Shown: positions 1 to 7,757 of the stretch, piece after piece | Layout: the number at the start of each line of letters is the position of its first letter | Numbering within the stretch: the first letter of the stretch is position 1 | Assembly: GCF_002760665.1 (NCBI RefSeq) | Contig: NZ_PDOB01000025.1 | Span: forward strand, 1-64,000 | Length of the DNA stretch: 64,000 nt | Reading direction: 5' to 3' | Source of the DNA: Massilia psychrophila | GTDB lineage: Bacteria; Pseudomonadota; Gammaproteobacteria; Burkholderiales; Burkholderiaceae_D | Notes under the pieces: model-generated | The model's database searches: none | Seen by the model: only the letters and a program-made list of their open reading frames with translations | What the model was told of the DNA's origin: nothing | Program-made: the position numbers and the translations under genes

Positions 1-77
1 GCCAGGCCATTGATCGATTTGCGCATGTCATGGTGGCCGGTGGCCAGGTACACCATGCCCTGCGGTGTGCCCCACAT
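1..77 (-). CDS. tnpB: IS66 accessory protein TnpB, N-terminal part
   Basis: The frame opens MWGTPQGMVYLATGHHDMRK, which fits the start of IS66 Orf2/TnpB proteins (a hydrophobic stretch followed by D-M-R-K). Its ATG overlaps the TGA of tnpA by one base (TGATG), the usual translational coupling in these elements. Only about 25 codons are in the window. TnpB is required for IS66 transposition but its biochemical role is unclear. Confidence 0.75.
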   Translation of the reverse strand, partial: MWGTPQGMVYLATGHHDMRKSINGL

Positions 78-370
78 CAGCGCAGCGCCTCGAGCACGCC
101 ACCAAGCCAGCGCACCTGCTCGTGGTGTGAAAGGCGGATTACGTAGCCGTGCGGAGTGCGCAGTTCCAGCACCGGTTCCTGGTACCCTGCCACCATCGGC
201 AGCGCAATGAGCCTGGTGGCTGTGGACTGCGGCGCCAGCCGCTTGCGCCAGTAGTGAAAACTGCCCTCCGTTACGCCTTCGCGAACGCACCAGGGCCGGA
301 TGCCCAGTCCAGAATTTGCCTGCTCCTGTAGCCGGACCATCCAGGCTTGTCTCGCCGATTCATTGCGCAT
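77..370 (-). CDS. tnpA: IS66 accessory protein TnpA
   Basis: A 97-residue protein with the IS66 Orf1 layout: an N-terminal helix-turn-helix-like segment with R-x-W near the start, then W-C-x-R-x-G-V-T-E-G-S-F-H-Y-W-R-K (about residues 27-43), and a C-terminal part ending in G-x-L-E-A-L-R. It is probably a DNA-binding accessory protein of the transposase. It is followed by tnpB with a one-base overlap. The ORF looks intact, but the element's completeness cannot be judged because its third gene lies outside the window. Confidence 0.85.
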   Translation of the reverse strand: MRNESARQAWMVRLQEQANSGLGIRPWCVREGVTEGSFHYWRKRLAPQSTATRLIALPMVAGYQEPVLELRTPHGYVIRLSHHEQVRWLGGVLEALR

Positions 371-487
371 TGCGTTGGCTCCAGTGATTGATGAAGCCGC
401 AATTTTGGAAGGCTTACCTCACGATTGGAAGGTGGGGTGAAATTCCCGCTTACCCTGGAGTTCCGCTCCCGATTTCTCGCCCACACC

Positions 488-831
488 ATGCAGCCCGATG
501 GCACCGCGCGCAGATCCGCCGGCGGCCGCCCCAAGGGCGATCCTGCGGCTGTGCGCAGCACGACGATCGGCGTGCGCGTATCGGCCAGCGAGAACGCAAC
601 GCTGCGAGCTAAGGCGGCGCAGATGGACTTGGTGCCGGCGCAGTGGCTGCGCGAGAAGGCGCTCGCGCGGTGCTTGCCGGCGCCGCCAGTCTCCGCAATT
701 AATCGCGAGCGGTACGCCGAATTGGCGCGCCTGGCCGCGAACCTTAACCAGCTGACCCGTGCATGACGATTGAGACGAAGCGACTGCGCCTGGCGTTGCT
801 GGGAATCGGTGAGGCAGGCGATGATCGCTAA
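488..831 (+). pseudogene. mobC-like relaxosome protein, copy 1 (frameshifted)
   Basis: The frame from 488 is nearly the same as the intact copy at 4616: R-S-A-G-G-R-P-K-G-D, a ribbon-helix-helix-like region, and the MobC-type A-E-L-A-R-L-A-A-N-L-N-Q-L. After that motif about 49 bp present in copy 2 are missing, so the reading frame shifts and stops at 766. The remaining C-terminal codons continue in another frame to 831. MobC-type proteins help the relaxase open DNA at oriT. Copy 1 lacks the last third, so loss of function is likely. The IS66 end just upstream also separates it from any promoter. Confidence 0.75.
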
Positions 832-1380
832 AGCCATCAAGGACAAGGGCTTCCGCGGTGCGCTCGAATATGACCTGAGCAAAAAGCAGGGGCGCGTGAT
901 CGACACCAACATGGAGGGCGCCGACCCGCGAGAGCTGGCCAGGGAGTTTGGCGCGATCCGCAAGCTGCGCCCGAATTTGGGCAGGGCGGTGCGGCACGTT
1001 TCGTTGTCTGCCGCTCCGGGCGAACATTTGAGCGACGATCAATGGCGCGAGATAGGGCAGTGCTACCTGCACGGCATGGGTCTGGACGCCAACCAGTACC
1101 TGGTCACGCGGCACCTCGACACGAAGTCCTCATGCGCGCGATCGAGCGCGATAACACGCTGCAGTCGGTGCGGCTATCGATCGACGCCGAGCGCCATGCG
1201 GCGATGAAGGGCGAAATCGAACAAGGGCTGCGCACCCGGATCGCGTCGACGCGCCAGCGCCTGCAGCAGCTGTGCGATGGCGCTGCAACGACAAGCCATA
1301 CCTACTGCGACTACGCGGAGCGGCTTGATGCGGCCGGCGTGGAGCTGGTGCCGGTGACGCAGCTCGATGGCGCCAACTAG
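821..1380 (+). pseudogene. MobA/VirD2-type relaxase, copy 1 (lacks His triad)
   Basis: Starts at ATG 821, overlapping the end of the mobC frame as in copy 2. The N-terminus (M-I-A-K-A-I-K, then G-F-R-G-A-L-E-Y) and the segment R-H-V-S-L-S-A-A-P-G-E-H-L are typical of the relaxase family (PF03432-like). Around 1130 a deletion removes the stretch that in copy 2 encodes H-E-H-V-H, the metal-binding histidine triad, and shifts the frame. The later part (L-M-R-A-I-E-R-D to V-T-Q-L-D-G-A) lies in the 1042-1380 frame and ends at TAG 1380. Without the histidine triad it could not nick DNA. Confidence 0.75.
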
Positions 1381-1392
1381 CTTGACGGCTAC

Positions 1393-1786
1393 CGGTTGCG
1401 GCAATTGACCGCCAGCGCGAACGAGAACAGCATCACGGACCTGGGCACGCGGATCGAAGCGCTGCGCCAGGCGAAGATCGAGGGCGGATCAACTGACGTC
1501 GATGCTCGAGCCGATCGCGCAGGCGATGGCAGCGTTGACGGACGAAACCCGCATCACCCTGGACGAGATTGGACAGAAAAGCCGGGCGCACAACGAGAGG
1601 TTCGAACGGGAGGTTACGGCTGCGGCGATGCAGCAGGCAGCGGCGAAGGCGAACGAATCGGCCGATCGCATGAGCAGGGCCGGCCAGAGCATGGAATTGA
1701 CGCACAATCTGCTGTTGGTGGCGACGGGCCTCTTGACTGCTGCCCTCGTGAGCGCATTCTGGCTTTGGCTGGCGCCCGCCGACGGT
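1393..1786 (+). pseudogene. Mob-associated small membrane protein, copy 1 (frameshifted)
   Basis: Matches the small gene after the copy 2 relaxase (L-R-Q-L-x-A-S-A-N-E, then D-L-G-T-R-I-E-A-L-R-Q-A-K-I-E). The start codon is lost in a deletion joining it to the relaxase remnant. A 2-bp loss near 1483 (gagggcgga against gagagcgcgga in copy 2) moves the rest into the 1502 frame. That part continues with a helical, Ala-rich segment and one clear transmembrane helix (L-L-L-V-A-T-G-L-L-T-A-A-L-V-S-A-F-W, about 1705-1765). Function is unknown; such genes sit between relaxase and primase genes in mobilisation modules. Confidence 0.6.
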
Positions 1787-2158
1787 GGTGAATCGTCTGG
1801 ATGCAGCGTAGGTAGCCGAGTACCTGCGGCCCGCGATCGAAGCCTTGAAGCTGTCAAAGCCCAAATAGGCGCGATGGGTGCTGAGCGGTACGAGGTGGTG
1901 ATCGTCAACGCGAAGACCGGGCGGCAAACCAGGCGGGAATGGAACGCATCAGAATTGGTGAAAAACGTGCCTTGGCTCATACGCATGAACGCCCAGGGCG
2001 GCGACATCTACCTTCGGCCGCTTGACGGCCCCGAGCTGCTGCTCGTTGATGCGCTCAGTGCGGAAGCCGTGAAAGGTATGCACAGGCAGGAGCTAGCGCC
2101 CGCCAGTGACTATCGAAACAAGCCCAGGACGATTTCCGGCGTGGATCAAGATGTATAA
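1787..2158 (+). pseudogene. RepB-like plasmid primase fragment
   Basis: The last 120 or so codons of the 1502-2158 frame read Y-E-V-V-I-V-N-A-K-T-G, then R-M-N-A-Q-G-G-D-I-Y-L-R-P and L-L-L-V-D-A-L. This resembles the RepB/primase-type domain (PF16793-like) often found beside or fused to relaxases in mobilisable plasmids. It is fused in frame to the membrane protein remnant by decay, and the primase N-terminus and the rest of the domain are missing. It is taken as a relic showing that the island descends from a plasmid or integrative mobilisable element. Confidence 0.5.
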
Positions 2159-2275
2159 CGAGGTGCGCTTAGCCCACCAATTCCAATTCCCCTACCAACC
2201 GTACGATCGACGGTCGCGTGAGAAACTTCAAGCAAGGTCATCACGTTAGTTGCCCCGGCTGAGCGGGCTCTTGGC

Positions 2276-2719
2276 TTACTTTGCCGGCAGAGCCGCCACA
2301 GTTGAGTTGAGCTGCTCCGAACGTCGTGTGTTCAATCCGATCAGGCAGCCCAACCGCCGCATTTCGAGCGCGTTGCCAATTGCGCCGCCCCCAAGTGACG
2401 AGTCGAACGCACACTGCGCGTCGCGGTATTGCTCGAACGCTTTGCTCGAGGTCCGTAGCTTTTCCTTTGCACGGCTGATGTATTTGCTATCTTCGTCCCA
2501 CATCGAAAGCCGGGCTGCGGCCTGCGCTTCTGCTTGCTCCAACATTCGCTTGCTCTGCTGAGACCTTTTGGAAAGGCATTCGCGCATGGCTGATTCCGAG
2601 TGCGCGCCGCACTCTTCGACAGCACTACGCTCGTTTTGAAGTTCGGCCCCGTTGGCGAAGGTCGCCAAACCGGGCAAAGCAAGCAAGCCTGCCAAGACGA
2701 TGAAATTCGGAATTCGCAT
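2276..2719 (-). CDS. LprI-type lysozyme inhibitor family protein
   Basis: A 147-residue exported protein with a signal peptide (M-R-I-P-N-F-I-V-L-A-G-L-L-A-L-P-G, cleavage after about residue 23). The mature part has the LprI/DUF1311 (PF07007) pattern: conserved cysteines in E-E-C-G and R-E-C-L, then Y-R-D-A-Q-C and G-C-L-I. Members bind or inhibit lysozyme-like enzymes in the periplasm. The start at 2719 is preferred over an ATG 15 bp upstream because AGAGGAG lies seven bases before it. It follows the lytic-transglycosylase-like gene by 11 bp, so it may be that protein's immunity partner. Base composition is lower in GC than the flanking genes. Confidence 0.7.
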   Translation of the reverse strand: MRIPNFIVLAGLLALPGLATFANGAELQNERSAVEECGAHSESAMRECLSKRSQQSKRMLEQAEAQAAARLSMWDEDSKYISRAKEKLRTSSKAFEQYRDAQCAFDSSLGGGAIGNALEMRRLGCLIGLNTRRSEQLNSTVAALPAK

Positions 2720-2730
2720 AGTGACTCCTC

Positions 2731-3450
2731 TCATGAGCGTATCAGACGGAACGCGTAGTCGAGCTTTTTCGCGTAATAGGGATCGCCGCCACCATTGTAG
2801 CGTTGTGCAATATTATCGGTACTGATTGGACGCCATCGTGTAATAACCCGTTGAATCGATCTTGGTTGAAACCGCAAGATCTGTGCAGGTCGTAGCACAT
2901 TTGCCGTGGGGTTTAATTTTCTCAAGATCTCCGGCGTACAGCCTTGTGCCTTGGCGATCGTGGCCAGGCTATCGCCATGTTTTATCGTCACTTCATGAAT
3001 TGTTTTTTCATCCGAGGCCAAGACGCTTTGAAATTCGAAATATGCCGTCCGCATGAGAAGGTAACCGATGCCCGCCCGAATATTGTGGGAAGGTATTGTT
3101 CGGACGGTGCCGATGGTTAGCCTACCTTGCCATTTTGGCGGCAAAATAAGTTCACCGCCTTCCCTGTTTGAAAGGAAGGAGGCCAGTCCAGGATCGCCGG
3201 GCACTCCGATTTGCATTGGTTTGGTATGCCACTCGGAGCTTGACGCGCCGGACTCAGTCCAGAGCATCGCTTTGATCAACCGCCAGTCGAGTTGCCTGAA
3301 TCCGGAGGTGGATTTCAAGTGCTGGTTGAGCTCGCTCACCGCGGTCTTGATCTCACCGTCGTAAGCGTCCCAACGTGGGTCGTTGATGGCTTTGCTGAGT
3401 CCGTCTTGCCATTTTTCGAAAGCGGTTTTGATCGGTGCCTGAGTCGCCAT
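2731..3450 (-). CDS. Lytic-transglycosylase-like protein with LysM domain
   Basis: A 239-residue protein. Residues about 55-145 resemble a GH23 lytic transglycosylase: a candidate catalytic Glu in M-L-W-T-E-S-G-A, then K-P-M-Q-I-G-V-P-G-D-P-G and the helix I-R-A-G-I-G-Y-L-L-M-R. Residues about 155-200 form a LysM motif (H-G-D-S-L-A-T-I-A-K-A-Q-G, L-N-P). No signal peptide is visible, so export would need a dedicated secretion route. The start at 3450 has AAGGA seven bases upstream. The gene directly downstream encodes an LprI lysozyme inhibitor, suggesting a peptidoglycan-hydrolase effector and immunity pair. No secretion genes are in the window. Family call is good; the role is inferred. Confidence 0.6.
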   Translation of the reverse strand: MATQAPIKTAFEKWQDGLSKAINDPRWDAYDGEIKTAVSELNQHLKSTSGFRQLDWRLIKAMLWTESGASSSEWHTKPMQIGVPGDPGLASFLSNREGGELILPPKWQGRLTIGTVRTIPSHNIRAGIGYLLMRTAYFEFQSVLASDEKTIHEVTIKHGDSLATIAKAQGCTPEILRKLNPTANVLRPAQILRFQPRSIQRVITRWRPISTDNIAQRYNGGGDPYYAKKLDYAFRLIRS

Positions 3451-3626
3451 CTTTTGTCCTTCATTTCGCGGTAACGAAAATTTACGAAGGTGGGTCACCC
3501 AATTGAGCCAACCGTTATCTTAGTATCCCGATCCGTTGATGTGATTGCTTCAACGCAATTTCTTGGCGGAAGGTTGGGCGGAAGGGATCGCATGCAGGCT
3601 AGGTTGATTTTGCAGGCATCGAGCGT

Positions 3627-4140
3627 TCAGCTTTTTATTTCGGGCTTGCCACGGCGGTCGATACCGTTCACACGGCTGGCATTGGGTTCGGTCGGACCAC
3701 GGCTGGCCACCGCGGCCCTGATTTCCAAGCCGAATGCCTCCGCCTGGACCGCCCGCTCTAGCGCCGCTTCAAGCTTGGCGTCAAGAACGGCCGCCTGCTG
3801 TGTAGCTGCCGTTCTTCCTTGGTGTTCCTCGCGCAGCGTTGCAAGATCAACTTCAAGGCGCGGCATCGCTTCAAGCTTGAGCAGCGCCTTAACCAAGTCG
3901 ATATGCGCCTTGGCGCCGTGCTCACGCGCGCCAATCGCCTCCTGCCTGGCGTTGACCATTTCGCCCTCCATTTGCGCGATTCGACCCTGCAACGTCGCCA
4001 GCTCGGTTGATCGTGCCCATGCTGCCGGTATTGCCGAGCCGTTCGCGCACCGTGCGCGACGAAGGCCGGATGTTCGCGGAGCACATTGCATCGGCGGCCG
4101 CCGCGACCTGCCCGTAAGTGACCGTGGCTTCGCGTCCCAT
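3627..4140 (-). pseudogene. kfrA: KfrA-like plasmid DNA-binding protein (frameshifted)
   Basis: Starting at 4140 (GGAGGA six bases upstream) the frame reads V-T-Y-G-Q-V-A-A-A-A-D-A-M, then R-P-S-S-R-T-V-R-E-R-L-G, a clear KfrA N-terminal helix-turn-helix domain (PF11740). Near 4010 the frame breaks. The rest, in another minus frame, is a long Ala/Glu-rich coiled coil (L-Q-G-R-I-A-Q-M-E-G-E-M to the stop at 3627), as expected for KfrA. KfrA proteins are plasmid-stability regulators, which supports a plasmid or integrative-element origin. The break means no full-length protein is made. Confidence 0.75.
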
Positions 4141-4615
4141 TCGGTCCTCCGTAATAAACTTTTACGCAACCTCCATCATGAGGTCAAGCGTAGCGGTAGC
4201 CATCGAGGTCGGTCAAAGCGTTACGAATGCGACTGTCATCGGGATCGCTGTTGCGGCTTATTCGTCCAGCGTTTTTCTTCGCCAACTGTCCCAGGCGTTA
4301 GTCGTCGTGAGACCGGCGCGCATGAGAAAGGACAGCTCAGCCAGCGCATACGCGTTGCGAACGCACGACAGGCGCTGTTGGCCGCGTTATCCAGCGCCGA
4401 CCGGCCGCGTCCACGGTCGACCGTGGGCTTTTTAGCAAGGTGGTGCTGGTTGACGCTGCTCAGTCGCACGTTGATATCGTCAAATAGGCTGGTACATATC
4501 GAGTCGCCGGTTCGGAGCAAGCCATGTTTTCGCTTCGCTCAAACTGCTCGCCCTGCGGGGAATTTTCGCTGCGCTCGCCACAACCTAATACCTAGCCACC
4601 AGCCACGACCACATC
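4141..4615. other. Non-coding stretch between kfrA and mobC copy 2
   Basis: No convincing gene is seen in these 475 bp. Open frames here have no recognisable motif. By position, between divergent kfrA and mobC genes, it would hold the promoters and possibly the oriT of the mobilisation module. A pair of similar C/G-rich words (cgcttcgctc and gctgcgctcgcc) lies at 4532-4575, but no nick-site consensus could be recognised. Confidence 0.3.
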
Positions 4616-5008
4616 ATGCAGCCCGATGCCGCCATACGCAGATCCGCCGGCGGCCGCCCCAAGGGCGATCCCGCAGCCGTGTGCAGCACGACGATCGGCG
4701 TGCGCGTCTCGGCCAGCGAGTACGCAACGCTGCGCGCGAAGGCAGCGCAGTTACACATGACGCCGGCGCAGTGGTTGCGCGAGGCAGCGCTTGCGCGGTG
4801 CTTGCCATCGCCGCCAGTCGAGGCAATCAATCGCGAGCAGTACGCCGAGCTGGCGCGCCTGGCCGCGAACCTAAACCAGCTGATTAGGCTCGCCAACGAA
4901 GGAGGACGCGTGACCGTCGCCAATGACCTCCTTGAGCGCATGACGATTGAGGCGAAGCGTCTGCGCTTGGCGTTACTTGGGATCGGCGAGGCAGGCTATG
5001 ATCGCTAA
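4616..5008 (+). CDS. MobC-like relaxosome accessory protein, copy 2 (intact)
   Basis: A 130-residue protein: a basic N-terminus (R-R-S-A-G-G-R-P-K-G-D), a ribbon-helix-helix-like DNA-binding part (T-I-G-V-R-V-S-A-S-E-Y-A-T-L), and the MobC-family motif A-E-L-A-R-L-A-A-N-L-N-Q-L-I-R. MobC proteins bind near oriT and help the relaxase. Its stop (5006-5008) overlaps the relaxase ATG at 4998, so the two are translationally coupled. It is the undamaged version of the gene at 488-831, 4.1 kb away in the same orientation. Its relaxase partner is broken, so it is probably an orphan. Confidence 0.75.
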   Translation: MQPDAAIRRSAGGRPKGDPAAVCSTTIGVRVSASEYATLRAKAAQLHMTPAQWLREAALARCLPSPPVEAINREQYAELARLAANLNQLIRLANEGGRVTVANDLLERMTIEAKRLRLALLGIGEAGYDR

Positions 5009-5715
5009 AGCCATCAAAGGCAAGGGTTTTCGTGGCGCGCTCGAATACGATTTGAGCAAGGAACAGGGGCGCGTGATCGACACCAACATGGAGGGCGTTG
5101 GCCTGCGCGAGCTGGCCAGGAAATTCGGCGAGATCCGCAAGCTGCGGCCGAACCTGGGCAGCGCTATTTGCACGGCATGGGACTAAACGACAACCAGGAC
5201 CTGATCACGCGGCACCACGATACGGAGCACGAGCACGTACATCTGCTGGTGAATCGCGTCCGGTTCGACGGCGAAGTCACGACTACCGCCGCCACGAAAT
5301 CCTGATGCGCGCGATCGAACGCGACTTTTCTCTGCAGCCGGTGCGACCATCGATCGAAGCCGAACGCCGTGCGGCGACCAAGGGCGAGATCGAACAGTGG
5401 CTGCGAACCGGTGTGGCGTCGACGCGCCAGCGCCTGCAGCAGCTGTGCGACGGCGCTGCAACGACAAGCCATAACTACAGCGACTACGCGGAGCGGCTTG
5501 AAGCGGCCGGCGTGGAGCTGGTGCCGGTAACCCAGCTCGATGGCGCCAAGTTATCCGGACTGTCGTACCAGCTCGATGGCGTAATGATGAAGGGTAGTGA
5601 CCTGGGCAAGGGATACAGCCCGGCGGGACTGGCCAAACGGGGAATCAGCTATGAAAAAAACCGAGACGTTGCGGCAGTTGGCCGCCAGCGCGAACGAGAA
5701 GCGCATCGCGGACTT
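4998..5715 (+). pseudogene. MobA/VirD2-type relaxase, copy 2 (internal deletion)
   Basis: Begins M-I-A-K-A-I-K-G-K-G-F-R-G-A-L-E-Y at 4998 and is in frame to about 5165. It then loses the segment present in copy 1 (R-H-V-S-L-S-A-A-P-G) and changes frame. The frame from 5177 encodes the relaxase histidine triad H-E-H-V-H-L-L-V-N-R-V. A second small deletion near 5280 shifts it again, to the 5098 frame, which carries L-M-R-A-I-E-R-D and S-Y-Q-L-D-G-V-M-M-K-G-S-D-L-G-K and ends near 5715 within the next gene. Three frames are needed to read it, so no active relaxase is expected. Confidence 0.75.
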
Positions 5716-5866
5716 GGGGACGCGGATCGAAGCGCTGCGCCAGGCGAAGATCGAGAGCGCGGATCAACTGGCGTCGATGCTGGAGCCGATCGCGCAGGCG
5801 ATGGCAGTACTGACGGACGAAACCCGCATCGCTCTGGACGACATCGGACAGAAAAGCCGGGCGTGA
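5651..5866 (+). pseudogene. Mob-associated small protein, copy 2 (3' truncated)
   Basis: The frame from 5651 starts M-K-K-T-E-T-L-R-Q-L-A-A-S-A-N-E and runs 71 codons to a stop at 5864-5866. Copy 1 continues beyond this point (through H-N-E-R-F-E-R-E-V-T to a transmembrane helix), so copy 2 has lost its C-terminal half where the sequence joins the integrase relic. It overlaps the end of the relaxase frame. Its function is unknown; it is predicted to be mostly helical. Confidence 0.55.
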
Positions 5867-6580
5867 TCGTGCCGCATCTTTATCTTGGCAGCGGGAATCC
5901 GCCAGACCGAGTCGTCCAGGTCCATCTCGCGCCATTCCGCAGCACGCAGTTCGCCGGGTCGCACGAGCAGGAGCGCCGACAGCTTGGCCGGTATGGTAAA
6001 GGCTCTCTTGAGGTCCGGCGTGACATCGGGCTCCGCCAGTCCCGTCGCCACCGCGAAGCGCAGGACCTGGCCGATGATTTGCTTTACGCGATGGGCCGAT
6101 TCGTGCACACCGCGCGCTTCCATGCGCTGCACGCACGCCAGGACGTCGCGAGGCTTGAGCGTCGAAACGGCGGCTTTGCCGATATAGGGAAAGACGTCGT
6201 TCTGGAGCCAGCCGGTGACCTTTTGGCGCGTGGTTTCGGCGCGATTGGTTGCGGTCTTCTCCATCCACATGCGCGCCCAGTTCGAACGTCTGCGTGGCAG
6301 CGAAAATCTCCTCCTGTTTTTTCTTGCCTGGCCCGGAAAGGATCGCGGCCGTGCGCGATCAGGCGTCTGGCGTCGGCGCAGCGCGCGCACGTTGGCGAGG
6401 GTGATGGTGGGGTAGACGCCCAGTGCGAGCGTTTTGCGCTTTCCGAGGTGGCGGTAGTCGAGGTGCCAATACTTTCAGGTAGGCGTCACGAGCAGGTACA
6501 TGCCGTTGCCGTCTGCGTGCTTCTGGCCGGTCGGCTTGTCGAATTTTGGCGGTGCGTACGAAGGTGTCGGTGAGTGCCAT
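5867..6580 (-). pseudogene. P4-type tyrosine integrase (degenerate)
   Basis: From ATG 6580 the minus strand reads M-A-L-T-D-T-F-V-R-T-A-K, the usual start of P4-family integrases. After frameshifts the arm-binding and core parts continue (W-M-E-K-T-A-T-N-R, then D-V-F-P-Y-I-G-K-A-A-V-S-T-L, then R-P-G-E-L-R-A-A-E-W, which carries the first catalytic Arg). An internal deletion lies before the last motif, and the gene ends abruptly at about 5867 before the H-x-x-R and catalytic Tyr. It lies next to the tRNA-Leu 3' end, as expected of an integrase that used that tRNA as its attachment site. It cannot be active. Confidence 0.8.
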
Positions 6581-6765
6581 GGCGGTTCTCCCATACCGGT
6601 GACGGTATTTTCTTTCAACCAACTTCGGTATACCGGCAAATTTTACGGTATACGGCCTGGATGACCTCGCATTTTTTTGGGACGAACTCGGCCTATATCG
6701 AGGCCGGTCGTCATAGCAGGAAGGAGTGCTTTGTGGACGTCTTGGGACGACTTGATACATTGACA

Positions 6766-6852
6766 TGGTGCCCGGGACCGGAATCGAACCGGTACGCCAT
6801 TTCTGACACGAGATTTTAAGTCTCGGGTGTCTACCAGTTTCACCACCCGGGC
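6766..6852 (-). tRNA. tRNA-Leu (anticodon TAA)
   Basis: The minus strand folds as an 87-nt type II tRNA: acceptor stem GCCCGGG pairing with CCCGGGC, a D-arm with GGTAGAC, an anticodon stem CGAGA/TCTCG around the loop CTTAAAA (anticodon TAA), a long variable arm, and a T-arm GGTTCGATTCC-like segment read as GGTTCCGATTCC. The 3' CCA is encoded. It reads UUA codons as leucine. Its 3' end faces the broken integrase and marks the island boundary. Confidence 0.95.
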
Positions 6853-7072
6853 AGCGCGCGAGATTTTAGCACACCCCAGCCTTGCCGCGCTCGATCGCGA
6901 TTGCGAGCAACACAACGATTACCCAAACTGCATACGCCCTTGTCGGATTTCTTTACACTTAGAAATAATTGCAAAAAGATATTCTACTAAATCAGGTAGT
7001 TACGTTGCTGGAACGAAATATGCCATGTGTTTCCCAATCAACATAACTTTTAACCTCGGGACCGGCAACTTC

Positions 7073-7690
7073 ATGGATCTGGTAAAAGCGGCAGTGAAAT
7101 TGCTTGGGGCGGCTCTGTTGGCCGCAGGGATTGTCTGTTCGGCGACGGCGGGGACCATCGTCTACGACTTCGATACGTTCGATGACGACACGCCGCTGGC
7201 CACCGGGTACGCCGGCCTGACCTTTACGAACGCGGCCGTGTGGAAGGCCGGGCTGTCCCTTAACGAAACGGCGTTTTCCCCGCACTCGGCGGACGGTGTC
7301 GTGCTCAATATCGGCGGCCCGATCACCGTTGTTTTTTTGACGCCGGTGTTTGGCGTGGGCGGCTATTTTACCTACGACAGTGGACTGGCCATTGCCATCT
7401 ACGACGGCCGTGGTGCCTTGCTCGGCGAGCTGTCCGGCGCGTACGCCAACAACCTCATCGACGGCAGCGGCGATGCCAGCAGCTCCCCCAACGAATTTCT
7501 TCAGTTTGCCGACGTGAACGGTCTCATCGCCCGCATCACCATTACATCCTCCGGCGGATCTACGGTCGTGCTCGACGACCTCACCGTCGACGATGGCGCC
7601 ACCAGTATTTCCGAGCCATCCTCGATCGCCCTGATGGCTGGCGTGATCGCGGCCGGCCTGCGCCGCCGCGGCTGGCTGCGCCGTTCCTGA
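7073..7690 (+). CDS. Exported protein with PEP-CTERM-like tail
   Basis: A 205-residue protein with a signal peptide (L-L-G-A-A-L-L-A-A-G-I-V-C-S-A-T-A, cleavage near residue 26) and a beta-rich middle (Y-D-F-D-T-F-D-D-D-T, G-G-S-T-V-V-L-D-D-L-T-V-D-D). The C-terminus is S-E-P-S-S-I-A-L, a short hydrophobic helix and R-R-R-G-W-L-R-R, matching the PEP-CTERM sorting signal in a slightly divergent form (SEPSS for PEPSS). Such proteins are processed by exosortase and usually end up outside the cell. The start at 7073 was chosen because it opens the signal peptide. The biochemical role is unknown. Confidence 0.7.
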   Translation: MDLVKAAVKLLGAALLAAGIVCSATAGTIVYDFDTFDDDTPLATGYAGLTFTNAAVWKAGLSLNETAFSPHSADGVVLNIGGPITVVFLTPVFGVGGYFTYDSGLAIAIYDGRGALLGELSGAYANNLIDGSGDASSSPNEFLQFADVNGLIARITITSSGGSTVVLDDLTVDDGATSISEPSSIALMAGVIAAGLRRRGWLRRS

Positions 7691-7757
7691 CACCACCCCA
7701 AGGTTTGCCGGCGCAGGCGCGGGCACGCTCGGCACGCCGTCGATCGCGCCGGGCAGC

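Larger units (their letters stand above)
1..453 (-). mobile_element. IS66-family insertion sequence, one end (partial)
   Basis: The left edge cuts an IS66-family element that carries tnpA and the start of tnpB on the minus strand. Its outer end is placed near 453, because the minus strand there begins GTAAGCGGGAATTTCACCCC, and GTAAGCG-type termini are common in IS66 elements. This end lies about 35 bp before the ATG of the first mobC-like gene, so the insertion probably removed that gene's native promoter. The other end and any 8-bp target duplication are outside the window. The family call is firm and the exact end is inferred. Confidence 0.7.

Noticed and set aside
3490-4887. 465-codon plus-strand ORF across kfrA and the mob region
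   Set aside because: It runs antisense to kfrA and changes composition along its length. No domain is visible, and mobC in another frame has clear family motifs.
5098-6573. 491-codon plus-strand ORF
   Set aside because: Only codons up to about 5715 match relaxase. The rest is antisense to the integrase relic, so this is an accidental fusion in decayed DNA.
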